The position numbers and the translations under genes were made by a program. Below, piece by piece: positions 36,601 to 44,250 of a DNA stretch of 64,000 bases (position 1 is the stretch's first letter; every line of letters begins with the position of its first letter). The stretch lies in contig NZ_QEIH01000005.1 of assembly GCF_003260195.1 (NCBI RefSeq), positions 248,001-312,000 of the forward strand, written 5' to 3'. The notes beneath the pieces are model-generated. The model was not told the DNA's origin. It made no database searches and saw nothing but the letters and a program-made list of their open reading frames with translations. This DNA is from Lutibacter citreus. Lineage in GTDB: Bacteria > Bacteroidota > Bacteroidia > Flavobacteriales > Flavobacteriaceae.

Positions 36601-37462
36601 ATTAAATAAAATACATTATTTAAAAGATAATAAACAAATTTTTAGATGGAGTATAAAAAATGATGTGTTATATAATCAAAAAGATTTTTATCAGAAGCCA
36701 GAACTTTTATACCAGAATGAGGCTTATGTATTATGGATTAAAGATTTGTTGAAACGGATAAAAAAAATAGATTCTAAAAGATTAGTTGTTTTAGATATTG
36801 AAGTAAATAAACAAACTAAATACCACATTAATTATATTCTAAAATATATTAAAAATATAGATATTATTGGTTTAGTAGCAAAAGATGCTGAAGGTTTAGA
36901 AGATGTTATAGAATTTTTAGAAAAAACAAATAGGCCTTTTATCTTCAGTGAAATAGATGTAGAAACTATTAAAACTCATAAAATAATTGAAAGAGAAATA
37001 CCATTTTATGTTAGTCAGTGGCAAGATAAGCATGAAAGTAATTATCTTAATTTTAAAGGGTTAATAGATAGAAAAGGCAGATTTAAATCTGAATGTTCAG
37101 AATTTTTAGCTTTACTTGGTAAAAGTAAATTAGTTTCCAATAATGAAAAGTATAATATCTTAAAACCATCTAAATATATTTTTGATGGTCAAGAAAACAC
37201 TTACCGAGCAGTGGTTTATAATGAAGATAATGGATGGGGTTTTACATCAAAGTATAAGGATTTAAAGTATGAATGGTCATTAATAAAATGTGATGAGTTT
37301 GGTAATTATTTAGCTATAAATGAAATAGGGGAAGGGTCTGAATTGGTTTTAAAATTACCTAAGTCGCATGATTTATATAGGCTGCACTTGGCAATAATAA
37401 AAAAAGAGAATGTTATTGCTTCAATTGTAACTGAACTAAATACACCAATTATATTTAAGTGA
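33677..37462 (+). CDS. Trimodular GT2 glucan synthase-GH26-like-GH-A-like fusion
   Basis: A 1261-residue inner-membrane protein. Two helices (about 18-60) precede a processive GT2 domain with the classical residues: Asp123 (LCDEAND), the DxD-type Asp171/Asp173 (DPDH), Asp262 of SED, and QQLKW (298-302). About six further membrane helices run to residue 545. Residues about 560-870 are a GH26-like barrel with acid/base Glu679 (FIRFAHEFDNP) and nucleophile Glu784 (IIAEFGS). Residues about 890-1140 are a divergent GH-A barrel keeping Glu1042 (LDIEVN) and Glu1092 (FSEIDV), followed by a beta-sandwich (1150-1261). This second part has the same architecture as the preceding gene product. A synthase joined to hydrolase or transglycosylase modules recalls NdvB-type beta-glucan synthases. 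The linkage made is unknown. Confidence 0.85.
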   Translation: MNNLNKIKGPKRKHRFTIRLLIILGLLSILNFFYWFTKPELIENKLLFWFLTAVLIFDSLRIIFLWYHYWNITIPAKLEPKKKFSVDILTTYFPGEPYDMVITTLKAIKKINHSHTVTTYLCDEANDDYLKRFCIDNDIIHVTRDNRINAKAGNINNALKQATGEISLILDPDHVPFPNFLEETIPYFEDEKIGFVQSVQAYYNYDESKVALAAAQQTFHFYGPVMMCMNAYGTVNAIGANCIFRRKALDSIGGHAPGLSEDMHTAMQLHAKGWKSTYVPKVLTRGLTPASLTAYYKQQLKWSRGTLDLLTTVYPKLFKNFTWRQKLHYGLLPIHYLSGIFFLIGFLIPILSLLNASLPWKGNITNFGLIYAPLFACLVGIHIYVQRWLLHKSERGLHVLGGVLMICTWWIYLLGFIYTVIGKKVPYLPTPKNSDGVTSFKLLIPNLVVALASVFSIIYGLSIDFTPFTIFMACFAAINAFFMLYTLKFAYDKPLAENAALQNYDKPYLKTIRNKVFKIFNKSVVSIVVLIALTCGSLQYYGDYIKWKGVSPEIKAKNKIRYLGTFTPKYDNGLTDLKELKKSAQFREDEFDLISLYLAWNKDIESNFPRTLIDSIYKQNSIPLITWEPWLNSFESDENTLDKNLYEQIEEGHFDEYLHHFAKVLKSFNRPIFIRFAHEFDNPFYPWYVEGEKDSKSFKIAWVHVYEIFKNSGADNVIWIWNPWKAENVKDYYPGPDYVDWIGVDILNYGNLNKDGINHYFKDLYKPFHDEFKKLPNTPVIIAEFGSLKNTKFKEVQEKWIDSAFQNIENDFNEIKSVVYFNSKVDNNLPQGESSNIYLDWSVTSKQTSVNIFNNKKVPSYVLQPFKKGSNEISEYENNKNPEQINNIKGVNFKKGHNWDKDYHVLTRNNLISDFEKLFKLGIKTVNYLGNSVYDYNVLNVSKAKGVDISYSFWVPENLNFVLDTLKSNALKKEILNKIHYLKDNKQIFRWSIKNDVLYNQKDFYQKPELLYQNEAYVLWIKDLLKRIKKIDSKRLVVLDIEVNKQTKYHINYILKYIKNIDIIGLVAKDAEGLEDVIEFLEKTNRPFIFSEIDVETIKTHKIIEREIPFYVSQWQDKHESNYLNFKGLIDRKGRFKSECSEFLALLGKSKLVSNNEKYNILKPSKYIFDGQENTYRAVVYNEDNGWGFTSKYKDLKYEWSLIKCDEFGNYLAINEIGEGSELVLKLPKSHDLYRLHLAIIKKENVIASIVTELNTPIIFK

Positions 37463-37806
37463 TTTTTGAGTTTAAGCTTCAATGATTAAATAATTATTTA
37501 GTTTATATTTTTTTACTATAATCAATTAATAAACTTTGAATAATAACTATAGAAAAAACCAAAGTAAACAGATTAAAAATAATTGCAGATTAGACAACAC
37601 AGAAGCCCATATAAGATTTAGAGCAAAAGAATTTATAGCTCACATAAGAAATTACAAATCCAATAATAATAATAATAATAATAATAAATATTAAGGGATA
37701 GAAAATGGAAGAAATATATTGGTTGTTTAATTACTTTATAATATTATGTTTCAATCTTTGTTTCTTAAAATTGCTTATTTTACAAAGAATTCTCCATTAT
37801 TAAATT
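37463..37806. other. Convergent intergenic region with an AAT microsatellite
   Basis: No gene is supported in these 344 bases between the converging GT2 and GH26-like genes. A perfect AAT repeat of eight units plus two bases spans 37662-37687. A 14-base palindrome, TAAATAATTATTTA, near 37485-37500 is followed by a T-run (about 37507-37514) and could be a weak terminator for the synthase gene. Confidence 0.4.
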
Positions 37807-39540
37807 TCATTCTTTATTTAGAGTATTTATAAAATGGTTTAAAGTTTCTTTAGAAATACTCCAATTTGGTGGCTCAATATCACCCCAAGCTTTAGGTGTG
37901 TCAGACATGTTAAAATAATTAGCACCTATTACTTGTGAATCGTTCTTAAGAGTTTTTGCAGCATTTTCTATCCATTTTCTTTGATAAGAATCAGGCCCTT
38001 TAACTCCAAATTCGGTTATAAAAATAGGTTTATCTAAAAATCTTATTCTTCTTTTTTTCATGTTAAAAATAGATTCAAATGATTTCTGCTTATTGGGGTC
38101 TGTTATATTTTTATCTGGTAACCCATATATTGCAAAACTTATGATATCTACAACGTCATTTCCAGGCCAAAACTCTATTGAACCCCTATCTCCTGCAGGT
38201 CCCCAAACTCTTTTTATATGAGATGGTAGTGTGTTTTTATAAGACATAAAGTATCTAAATGCTTTTATATAGGTAATTGGATTTTGGCTTTGCCATGGGT
38301 ATCTTTTTATGGGGATTTCCATTTCATGTCCAAATCTTAAATAAACTTTTTTGGAAGTTTGCGAAATTATCGAATATAGCTTTTTTATTTCATCATCATA
38401 TTCATTCTTGAGCATATCTTTAAGCACATCCATATCGTTTCTTCCTTTGGAGCCCCAAGGTTCAATTGTTACTATTACATCATGATTTCGGGCTAAGACA
38501 TTTTTAAAATCTTTTTCAAAATTGCCATTATACAAACTAGAAAAATCGATAAAAAGATGTTCTGTTGAAACAGATGTTTCGGTATTAAGTAAATCATTTG
38601 GGTCATAGAGTCCAAATTCAAATGTATTGTGAAAAGACCTTTTAGTTTCACTTTTTGGTGTTATAAAATTATCTTCAGAATAAATAATTTCCTTTTCTGA
38701 ATACACTTGTTTTTTCATAGAGTCTAGCAATTCTTGAGTAATGTTTAGTTTATCATCCTTTGGAGAGCCAAACACAAAAATAGGTTTATCTAAAAATCTC
38801 AATCTATGTAGTCTTCTAAATAAATCGTAATATATAGAACTATATTTGGGGTAATAATTTATTCGTTTTTCAGATTTGGAAGATAATACTACCGAAGCTA
38901 TATCAACTTGCCTATCATCTGGGTAATATTCTAAAATTCCGGGGTACCCTGCTCCACCAAATATATGCTTAATCTGAGGAGCATAGGAGTTGGTTAAATT
39001 TGTTAAATGCTCAAATGCCTTCTGATAAGAGAGAACATAGCCTTGCCATGGGTAAGTAAAACTAGGAACTTCAATCTCAGGATTTAATCTAAAGTAAACA
39101 TTTGGTCTGTCACCAATAATAGAAACACAAAACTCTTGAATAAGTTTATCATATTTTCCATTATATAATGATTTCATCTCATCTTGTTTAAACGAAAAAT
39201 AGCTGTTTACACTCCATGTTTCTATGGTAAATATTAAAGGGATTGAAGGATTATTTATATCTTTTATTTCATTCCTATTTATATTAATCGCTGATGATTT
39301 AACTAGTTTAATTTTATAATGAACTGATTTTTCTATCAACTGAGATTTATTTAAATCCTTAAAAGAAAAAACAGCAAACAGTTTTGAATTGTTTGCTAAT
39401 TCTATGGTATTGTTTAGGTTTAAATCAAACAAGTTTTTTAAATGATACCTATACTTCCATAAAAATGGTGAGCTTAAAATTATAAGAATAAAAGATACTG
39501 TTAGTATTTTCTTCCAATGCTTAATTACTTTTTTTAACAT
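37807..39540 (-). CDS. Membrane-anchored tandem GH26-like protein, first domain lacking the nucleophile
   Basis: A 577-residue protein with one N-terminal helix (about 12-28) and two GH26-like barrels, about 50-265 and 305-575. The second keeps the expected pair, His405-Glu406 in LRFGHEMEIP and nucleophile Glu510 in FITEFGV. In the first, the corresponding motifs read FRLNPEIEVP (Glu155 kept, His replaced by Pro) and IFVFGSP. Compared with IFITEFGV, two residues including the nucleophile are missing. The first domain should thus be inactive and may bind glycan. It starts four bases after the sulfatase-like gene on the same strand, so the two form an operon. It faces the GT2 fusion, whose own GH26-like module is a homologue. 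Confidence 0.78.
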   Translation of the reverse strand: MLKKVIKHWKKILTVSFILIILSSPFLWKYRYHLKNLFDLNLNNTIELANNSKLFAVFSFKDLNKSQLIEKSVHYKIKLVKSSAININRNEIKDINNPSIPLIFTIETWSVNSYFSFKQDEMKSLYNGKYDKLIQEFCVSIIGDRPNVYFRLNPEIEVPSFTYPWQGYVLSYQKAFEHLTNLTNSYAPQIKHIFGGAGYPGILEYYPDDRQVDIASVVLSSKSEKRINYYPKYSSIYYDLFRRLHRLRFLDKPIFVFGSPKDDKLNITQELLDSMKKQVYSEKEIIYSEDNFITPKSETKRSFHNTFEFGLYDPNDLLNTETSVSTEHLFIDFSSLYNGNFEKDFKNVLARNHDVIVTIEPWGSKGRNDMDVLKDMLKNEYDDEIKKLYSIISQTSKKVYLRFGHEMEIPIKRYPWQSQNPITYIKAFRYFMSYKNTLPSHIKRVWGPAGDRGSIEFWPGNDVVDIISFAIYGLPDKNITDPNKQKSFESIFNMKKRRIRFLDKPIFITEFGVKGPDSYQRKWIENAAKTLKNDSQVIGANYFNMSDTPKAWGDIEPPNWSISKETLNHFINTLNKE

Positions 39541-39544
39541 TTTT

Positions 39545-42055
39545 TTAGTTTAATAAATTTTCATTCACGAATTTATCTTGGTATTGAACCCAAGAAGCAA
39601 TGCGTTTTTTTGCACTATTTATTTCTAATTCCGTAATTTCATTTGCAATATTAAACTTTTCGTCAGGATCATTTAACAAATCAAAAACTTCAACAGTTTT
39701 TGTAGTTTCATTAAAAATAAATTTTTTATTTTCTTTTCGATAACCAAACAAATAATCCGAGTATGGGGTGAAAAAAAATACCTCATCGTGATGTGTAGAA
39801 ATGATATCCCTTCCATGCCATGTAGGTGGAACTTCAATATCTAATAATTTTAAAGTTGTTGCTGCGATGTCTTTCATTGAAACAATATCTTCTCGCTGTT
39901 CTCCATTAAAAAGTAATGGGTTTATAAAATACAATGGAATCTTTATGTTTTCTTCATAAATAGTTGATGCATGACCGTGGTTATTATGCTGATTAAAAGC
40001 TTCTCCATGGTCTCCAGTTACAACAATTAGTGTTGATTCGAATAATTTATTTTCTTTTAAAACCTCAATAATATCACCAATCATCTGATCGCAATGTTTA
40101 ATGGTGTTTAAATATCTATTAAAATAAATATTGTTAACATTAAAATCTTCCTCTTCCTGTGAAAAGAAATATGGATAATGTCCTTGAACAGTCCAAATTG
40201 TTGAGAAAAAATTGTCTTTACTATTATTTTCTAGCCAAACCTTAAAACGTTGGGTCAAACAGAAATCGTCAATAGCATTACCTTCCTTATACATTTCCTG
40301 CCTATAATTATTATCACAATTAATATCAGAAAAGTCTTCAATTGTGTCAAATTGGTGATTTTTTAAAAATTGATCTCCTTTCAAATAACTTAAATCTGCA
40401 GATGTGAAAAAGGATGTTTTATAGTCGTGCTCTTTTAATAATGATGGTAATGTGATGTGATTAAAATCAGGTTTTTCGTTGGTTAAACATTTATAAGATA
40501 CATAAGGATATATTCCGCCAAACAGAGATATCATTGATTTCATTGTAGCTGGGGCATGGGCATAAGCATTTTTATATAGAATGGCTTTATTGGCATAAGC
40601 ATTCAAATTAGGAGTAATATTATATTTGCCGTCGTATGCATCAAAATATTTTGCTCCTGATGATTCTAATATTATAAAAATTACATTTTTAATAGCCTTC
40701 TCTTTTGAATAATTTTTTACTTTAAGACTAGTACCTTCCCTTGGCTTAAATCTTTCATTATCATCTAAAGGAAGCGTAAAAAAAGAGGTTACTTTATCAT
40801 TATTAATAATTGAAGCTCCCATTGCTAAAACAGCATTTTCAACTTTCCCTTTGTCGTACTTTTTATCTAGTCTAAATGAAGCGGTTACTAAAAATACTAT
40901 GGATAAAAAAACAAGTAGATAACTAGGATGTTTTATGTATTTATTGGCGTTTATGAAGGCGTCTATGAATTCCCATATTTTCTCTAATAAAAAAACGCTC
41001 GTTGAAATTGCTACCAGATTTATAATTGTAAGTAGTGTTAAATTTTCTTTTATTGCATTTATGGAATCTTCACTTCCTAAAAAGTCAGAATAATAGAACC
41101 ATTCATAATTAAAAGGATGACCCAATAATATTACTGTTGTTATGTTTGTAAAAGCAACAAATGCAGATATAAATACTATGACTTTAAATATCCAAAGAAC
41201 AATATTTCGAAGCTTGTTCTTTTTAATAAAAAATAATGTACTAATAACTGTAGATATCAATATTAAAACATAAATGAGATCCTTGAAACTAGCTTTAAAA
41301 AGTTTTATTACATTACCCCAATCATAGAACAAAGATTTTGGGTTTAACCTTATAATTTCACTTCTAGCCAAAACGTGAAATAAAAACAAAGCTACGCCAA
41401 GGAAAACCACCTTTTTAATCATTGAAGTTTTCTCAAGATTTTTGAACCATAAACCTTTTAACGAGTAAAGAATTAATAGGAAAAGTGATAAAATCAGAAA
41501 AATAAGCCATCCGTATGGCACTACTCGAGATTTTTTACTTTTTTCATTTTGAGAATAAACAACTTGAAACGTTAGTTGCTCTTGATTGTTTAAGGTTACT
41601 TTTTCTTTACGCCAATCCCATAAATCTTGATAAACTCCAGATGTATTTTTCGTTATCCAAAATCCATAATAAATTTTTGAATCTTTGGGCATCGTAATCG
41701 AAATTTTAAATTGGCCAATATTATTTTTTAGCATTGGTGCGTACACAAAATTTTTAAACACTTTGGCACTCTTATTCAATTTAATTACTTTTTCATTAGA
41801 AAAATCTTCTGAAAACCAACAAAAATTGACAATTTCAGATTTAGGAGCGTTATAGACAATCTCGTTAGTGATGAGCTCATTCAAATTAATACTATCTGTT
41901 AACACCAAGTACGACTCACTATAATTTAGAGAAGTGTTTTTCTTAGAAGTCCCATCTGCATTAACACTATCAAAAGAGCACAAAAAAACAAACAAGAAAA
42001 AAAGTAATCTAAAAACTTTATTATATTTAATTAAGTTAACTTTTTTCAAGTTCAT
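39545..42055 (-). CDS. Sulfatase/LTA-synthase superfamily membrane enzyme (putative phospho-substituent transferase)
   Basis: An 836-residue protein. A signal-like segment (about 10-33) and a periplasmic beta-domain to about 180 are followed by membrane helices between about 185 and 395, and then a C-terminal alkaline-phosphatase/sulfatase-fold domain (about 450-790). Metal and active-site elements are visible: FIILESSGAKYFDAY (about 453-467), a candidate nucleophile Thr in APATMKSM, TGDHGEAF, and NNHGHAS. This pattern matches LTA synthase, OpgB and EptA-type lipid-headgroup transferases better than secreted sulfatases, which need the CxPSR formylglycine site; that site is absent. By analogy with OpgB, transfer of a phosphoglycerol or phosphoethanolamine group to the locus glucan is a reasonable inference. 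It is co-transcribed with the tandem GH26-like gene. Confidence 0.75.
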   Translation of the reverse strand: MNLKKVNLIKYNKVFRLLFFLFVFLCSFDSVNADGTSKKNTSLNYSESYLVLTDSINLNELITNEIVYNAPKSEIVNFCWFSEDFSNEKVIKLNKSAKVFKNFVYAPMLKNNIGQFKISITMPKDSKIYYGFWITKNTSGVYQDLWDWRKEKVTLNNQEQLTFQVVYSQNEKSKKSRVVPYGWLIFLILSLFLLILYSLKGLWFKNLEKTSMIKKVVFLGVALFLFHVLARSEIIRLNPKSLFYDWGNVIKLFKASFKDLIYVLILISTVISTLFFIKKNKLRNIVLWIFKVIVFISAFVAFTNITTVILLGHPFNYEWFYYSDFLGSEDSINAIKENLTLLTIINLVAISTSVFLLEKIWEFIDAFINANKYIKHPSYLLVFLSIVFLVTASFRLDKKYDKGKVENAVLAMGASIINNDKVTSFFTLPLDDNERFKPREGTSLKVKNYSKEKAIKNVIFIILESSGAKYFDAYDGKYNITPNLNAYANKAILYKNAYAHAPATMKSMISLFGGIYPYVSYKCLTNEKPDFNHITLPSLLKEHDYKTSFFTSADLSYLKGDQFLKNHQFDTIEDFSDINCDNNYRQEMYKEGNAIDDFCLTQRFKVWLENNSKDNFFSTIWTVQGHYPYFFSQEEEDFNVNNIYFNRYLNTIKHCDQMIGDIIEVLKENKLFESTLIVVTGDHGEAFNQHNNHGHASTIYEENIKIPLYFINPLLFNGEQREDIVSMKDIAATTLKLLDIEVPPTWHGRDIISTHHDEVFFFTPYSDYLFGYRKENKKFIFNETTKTVEVFDLLNDPDEKFNIANEITELEINSAKKRIASWVQYQDKFVNENLLN

Positions 42056-42175
42056 TTTTTATTTATTAAATGGTCAATTTATTTAGATTTTCTTTAACTA
42101 TAAGGCATCTGAAAATTTTGAGTTTTTTGGTAACTTTATAATAGCAATTATTAGGGGGGTATTTTATAAATGTAC

Positions 42176-42215
42176 AATTTTAGCTTTAAGTAAAAAAAAA
42201 GTTAAAGCTAAAATT
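42176..42215. repeat. Inverted repeat between UDP-xylose synthase and the sulfatase-like gene
   Basis: A perfect 14-base stem is formed by 42176-42189 and 42202-42215, around a 12-base loop that contains nine A residues. It lies downstream of the UDP-xylose synthase stop on the minus strand and 120 bases before the next start. A clear U-run after the stem is missing on that strand, so a terminator is possible but not secure. A regulatory site for the downstream operon is the alternative. Confidence 0.4.
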
Positions 42216-42322
42216 TAATAAAGTAGATTAAAACTAGTTGTATTCAGTTTAAATTAAAATTAGAGCTATAATTTTTTTGAATTCAAATTTTTATTATTGA
42301 TTTATACATTATGTTTCTAATA

Positions 42323-43261
42323 TTAAATAATTGATTTAAAATATTCAATAGTTTTAATTAAGCCCTCATCTAATTCAGTTTTTGGCTCCCAATTTAATTC
42401 CTTTTTTGCAAGACTAATATCTGGCTGTCTCATTAGAGGGTCATCAGAAGGTAAAGGTTTATTAATAATTTTAGAATTTGAACCTGTAAGTTTTATTACT
42501 TTTTCTGCGAGTTCAAGAATTGTAAATTCATTAGGGTTTCCAAGATTTACTGGCCCAGTAAAACTATCAGGCGCGGCCATTGTTTTAATCATACCTTCAA
42601 CTAAATCATCTACATATTGAAAACTACGAGTTTGCTGTCCATCACCATAAATAGTAATATCCTCGTTTTTCAATGCCTGAACTATGAAGTTTGAAACAAC
42701 TCTACCATCATGTGGATGTAAACGAGGACCATAAGTATTGAAAATTCTGATGATTCTAATATTTACATTATTGTGTCTTTTATAATCCATAAAAAGAGTT
42801 TCAGCAGAGCGTTTTCCTTCATCATAACAAGAACGTATACCAATAGGGTTTACATTTCCCCAATATGATTCTGATTGCGGGTGTACAAGAGGATCTCCGT
42901 AAACTTCACTAGTAGATGCCTGCAGTATTTTTGCATTAATTTGCATTGCTAGATCTAGCATATTTATGGCCCCCATTACTGAAGTTTTTATTGTTTTTAT
43001 AGGATTGTATTGATAGTGTATAGGAGATGCCGGACATGCAAGATTATAAATTTCATCTGCTTCAATAAGAAAAGGATTTGTAACATCATGCCTAATCAAT
43101 TCAAAGTAAGGATTGTTTAATAAGTGAACAATATTCTCTTTTTGTCCTGTGAAAAAATTATCAAGAGAAAAAACTTCATTGCCTTCATTTAATAATCGTT
43201 CACATAAGTGAGAACCAACAAAACCAGCTCCACCGGTTATGAGTATTTTTTTTCTAACCAT
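42323..43261 (-). CDS. uxs: UDP-glucuronate decarboxylase (UDP-xylose synthase)
   Basis: A 312-residue short-chain dehydrogenase of the extended type. The NAD-binding [14 protein letters not shown] motif is at about residues 10-23, followed by SLDNFFTG. The catalytic set is Ser/Thr in STSEVYGDP and Tyr/Lys in SCYDEGKR near 145-150. The UXS-specific run [14 protein letters not shown] and the [12 protein letters not shown] segment separate it from UDP-glucose epimerases and dTDP-glucose dehydratases. It makes UDP-xylose from UDP-glucuronate. It is on the minus strand, upstream of the sulfatase-like operon and opposite to the xyloside-degrading cluster. It may supply a sugar donor for a surface polymer, though no UDP-glucose dehydrogenase is in the window. 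Confidence 0.92.
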   Translation of the reverse strand: MVRKKILITGGAGFVGSHLCERLLNEGNEVFSLDNFFTGQKENIVHLLNNPYFELIRHDVTNPFLIEADEIYNLACPASPIHYQYNPIKTIKTSVMGAINMLDLAMQINAKILQASTSEVYGDPLVHPQSESYWGNVNPIGIRSCYDEGKRSAETLFMDYKRHNNVNIRIIRIFNTYGPRLHPHDGRVVSNFIVQALKNEDITIYGDGQQTRSFQYVDDLVEGMIKTMAAPDSFTGPVNLGNPNEFTILELAEKVIKLTGSNSKIINKPLPSDDPLMRQPDISLAKKELNWEPKTELDEGLIKTIEYFKSII

Positions 43262-44250
43262 AGTTATTTTAATATGAATAATTTTATAATATGTTGGGAT
43301 TATCTTATCCTGAAATATAGCTCCAGGTTAAAATTAAATTTAGGGTTTTAATTGATATACAATATTACTTGTTTTATAGTTTAAAGATAAGTGTAATCTT
43401 ATCTCATTATAAAATTTAATTGTATTTTTTGAAGCTCTTTTCTATTAAGCTACAAATAGAGGTTGGTCGAGATAAACTCGTTTTTTAATATTTCGTAAAC
43501 TTTTTCATAAATAGCATTAATCTTAAAATTGATTTTCTTTATTATAATAAAATTAATCTTTTTTTTTATTTAAGCTAATTTTTATAGTAGGTTTATTTTT
43601 AAAGTGTTTAATCTACTTTCGTTGTTAGCTTAAAGGAAGCAAAGTAAAAGTTAATTAAATGAAAAAGTTGTTATTTAGTTTCTTTTGTTAGATAGGGTAA
43701 ATTAGAAATACAATAAGTAATAATCCCTTATTTAATTGGATAAACAGAATTAAGGGTAAATAAAAATTAGAGGTTAAAAGTTTATTGTCATTATTGGAGA
43801 ACCCTAATAATAAATGTAAACCAAGATTACTTTAAACTTAAATGGGAGATATAAAAAAAGCTGATAAGTAAATTAAACAGTTTTCAACTTTATAGAACCG
43901 CACAGATATTGTTACTTTTTAATAAAAGTTATTTGGTGCTATTTTTTAATGTAGTAAATTAGATGTCTAAATTATTAGTTACACTAAATTGTTATGATAA
44001 AATACCCAGATTCTCTTGTTGGTACGATGAATGAAAAGAATGTAAAATATCCAAGTTTTATTAAACATTTTATTTGTGGAGGAACTGATTTTAAAATTTA
44101 TACTAAAAAGATCCTAAGGAATTAAATTATATATAAGGATCCTACGTACAAATCAGTAATTAAAGATTTAAAGAACGAGTTAATAGTTTTAAGGAAAAAA
44201 TAAATTGAAAAAGCTGTTTTTATAGATGGTATAAATAATATTAAAAAAGT
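43262..44250. other. Long gene-poor region before the GH43-like cluster
   Basis: These 989 bases between divergent genes hold no convincing intact gene. The first 700 bases are AT-rich with frequent stops in all frames. From 43994 to 44125 a 43-codon frame (starting MIKYPDSLVG) has no recognised similarity. It is followed at 44132 by a 23-codon tail that resembles a sulfatase C-terminus. The region therefore looks partly like an erosion site of older genes. Promoters for both flanking genes must also lie here but could not be fixed. Confidence 0.45.
44132..44203 (+). pseudogene. Possible relic of a sulfatase C-terminus
   Basis: The frame from 44132 to the TAA at 44203 reads YKDPTYKSVIKDLKNEL and then IVLRKK. 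This resembles the end of formylglycine sulfatases, which often finish with 'YxDPxYxxVxKxLKxELxRLR'. The frame is closed by a stop three codons upstream, so only the tail survives. The match is short and could be fortuitous. Confidence 0.3.

Noticed and set aside
37662..37687. AAT microsatellite as a regulatory or phase-variable tract
   Set aside because: It lies between the 3' ends of converging genes and its trinucleotide unit would not shift a frame; it is probably neutral.
39545..42055. Ordinary secreted formylglycine sulfatase
   Set aside because: There is no C/S-x-P-S-R activation motif, and several membrane helices precede the domain.
42323..43261. UDP-glucose 4-epimerase
   Set aside because: The [14 protein letters not shown] and [11 protein letters not shown] motifs are those of UDP-xylose synthases.
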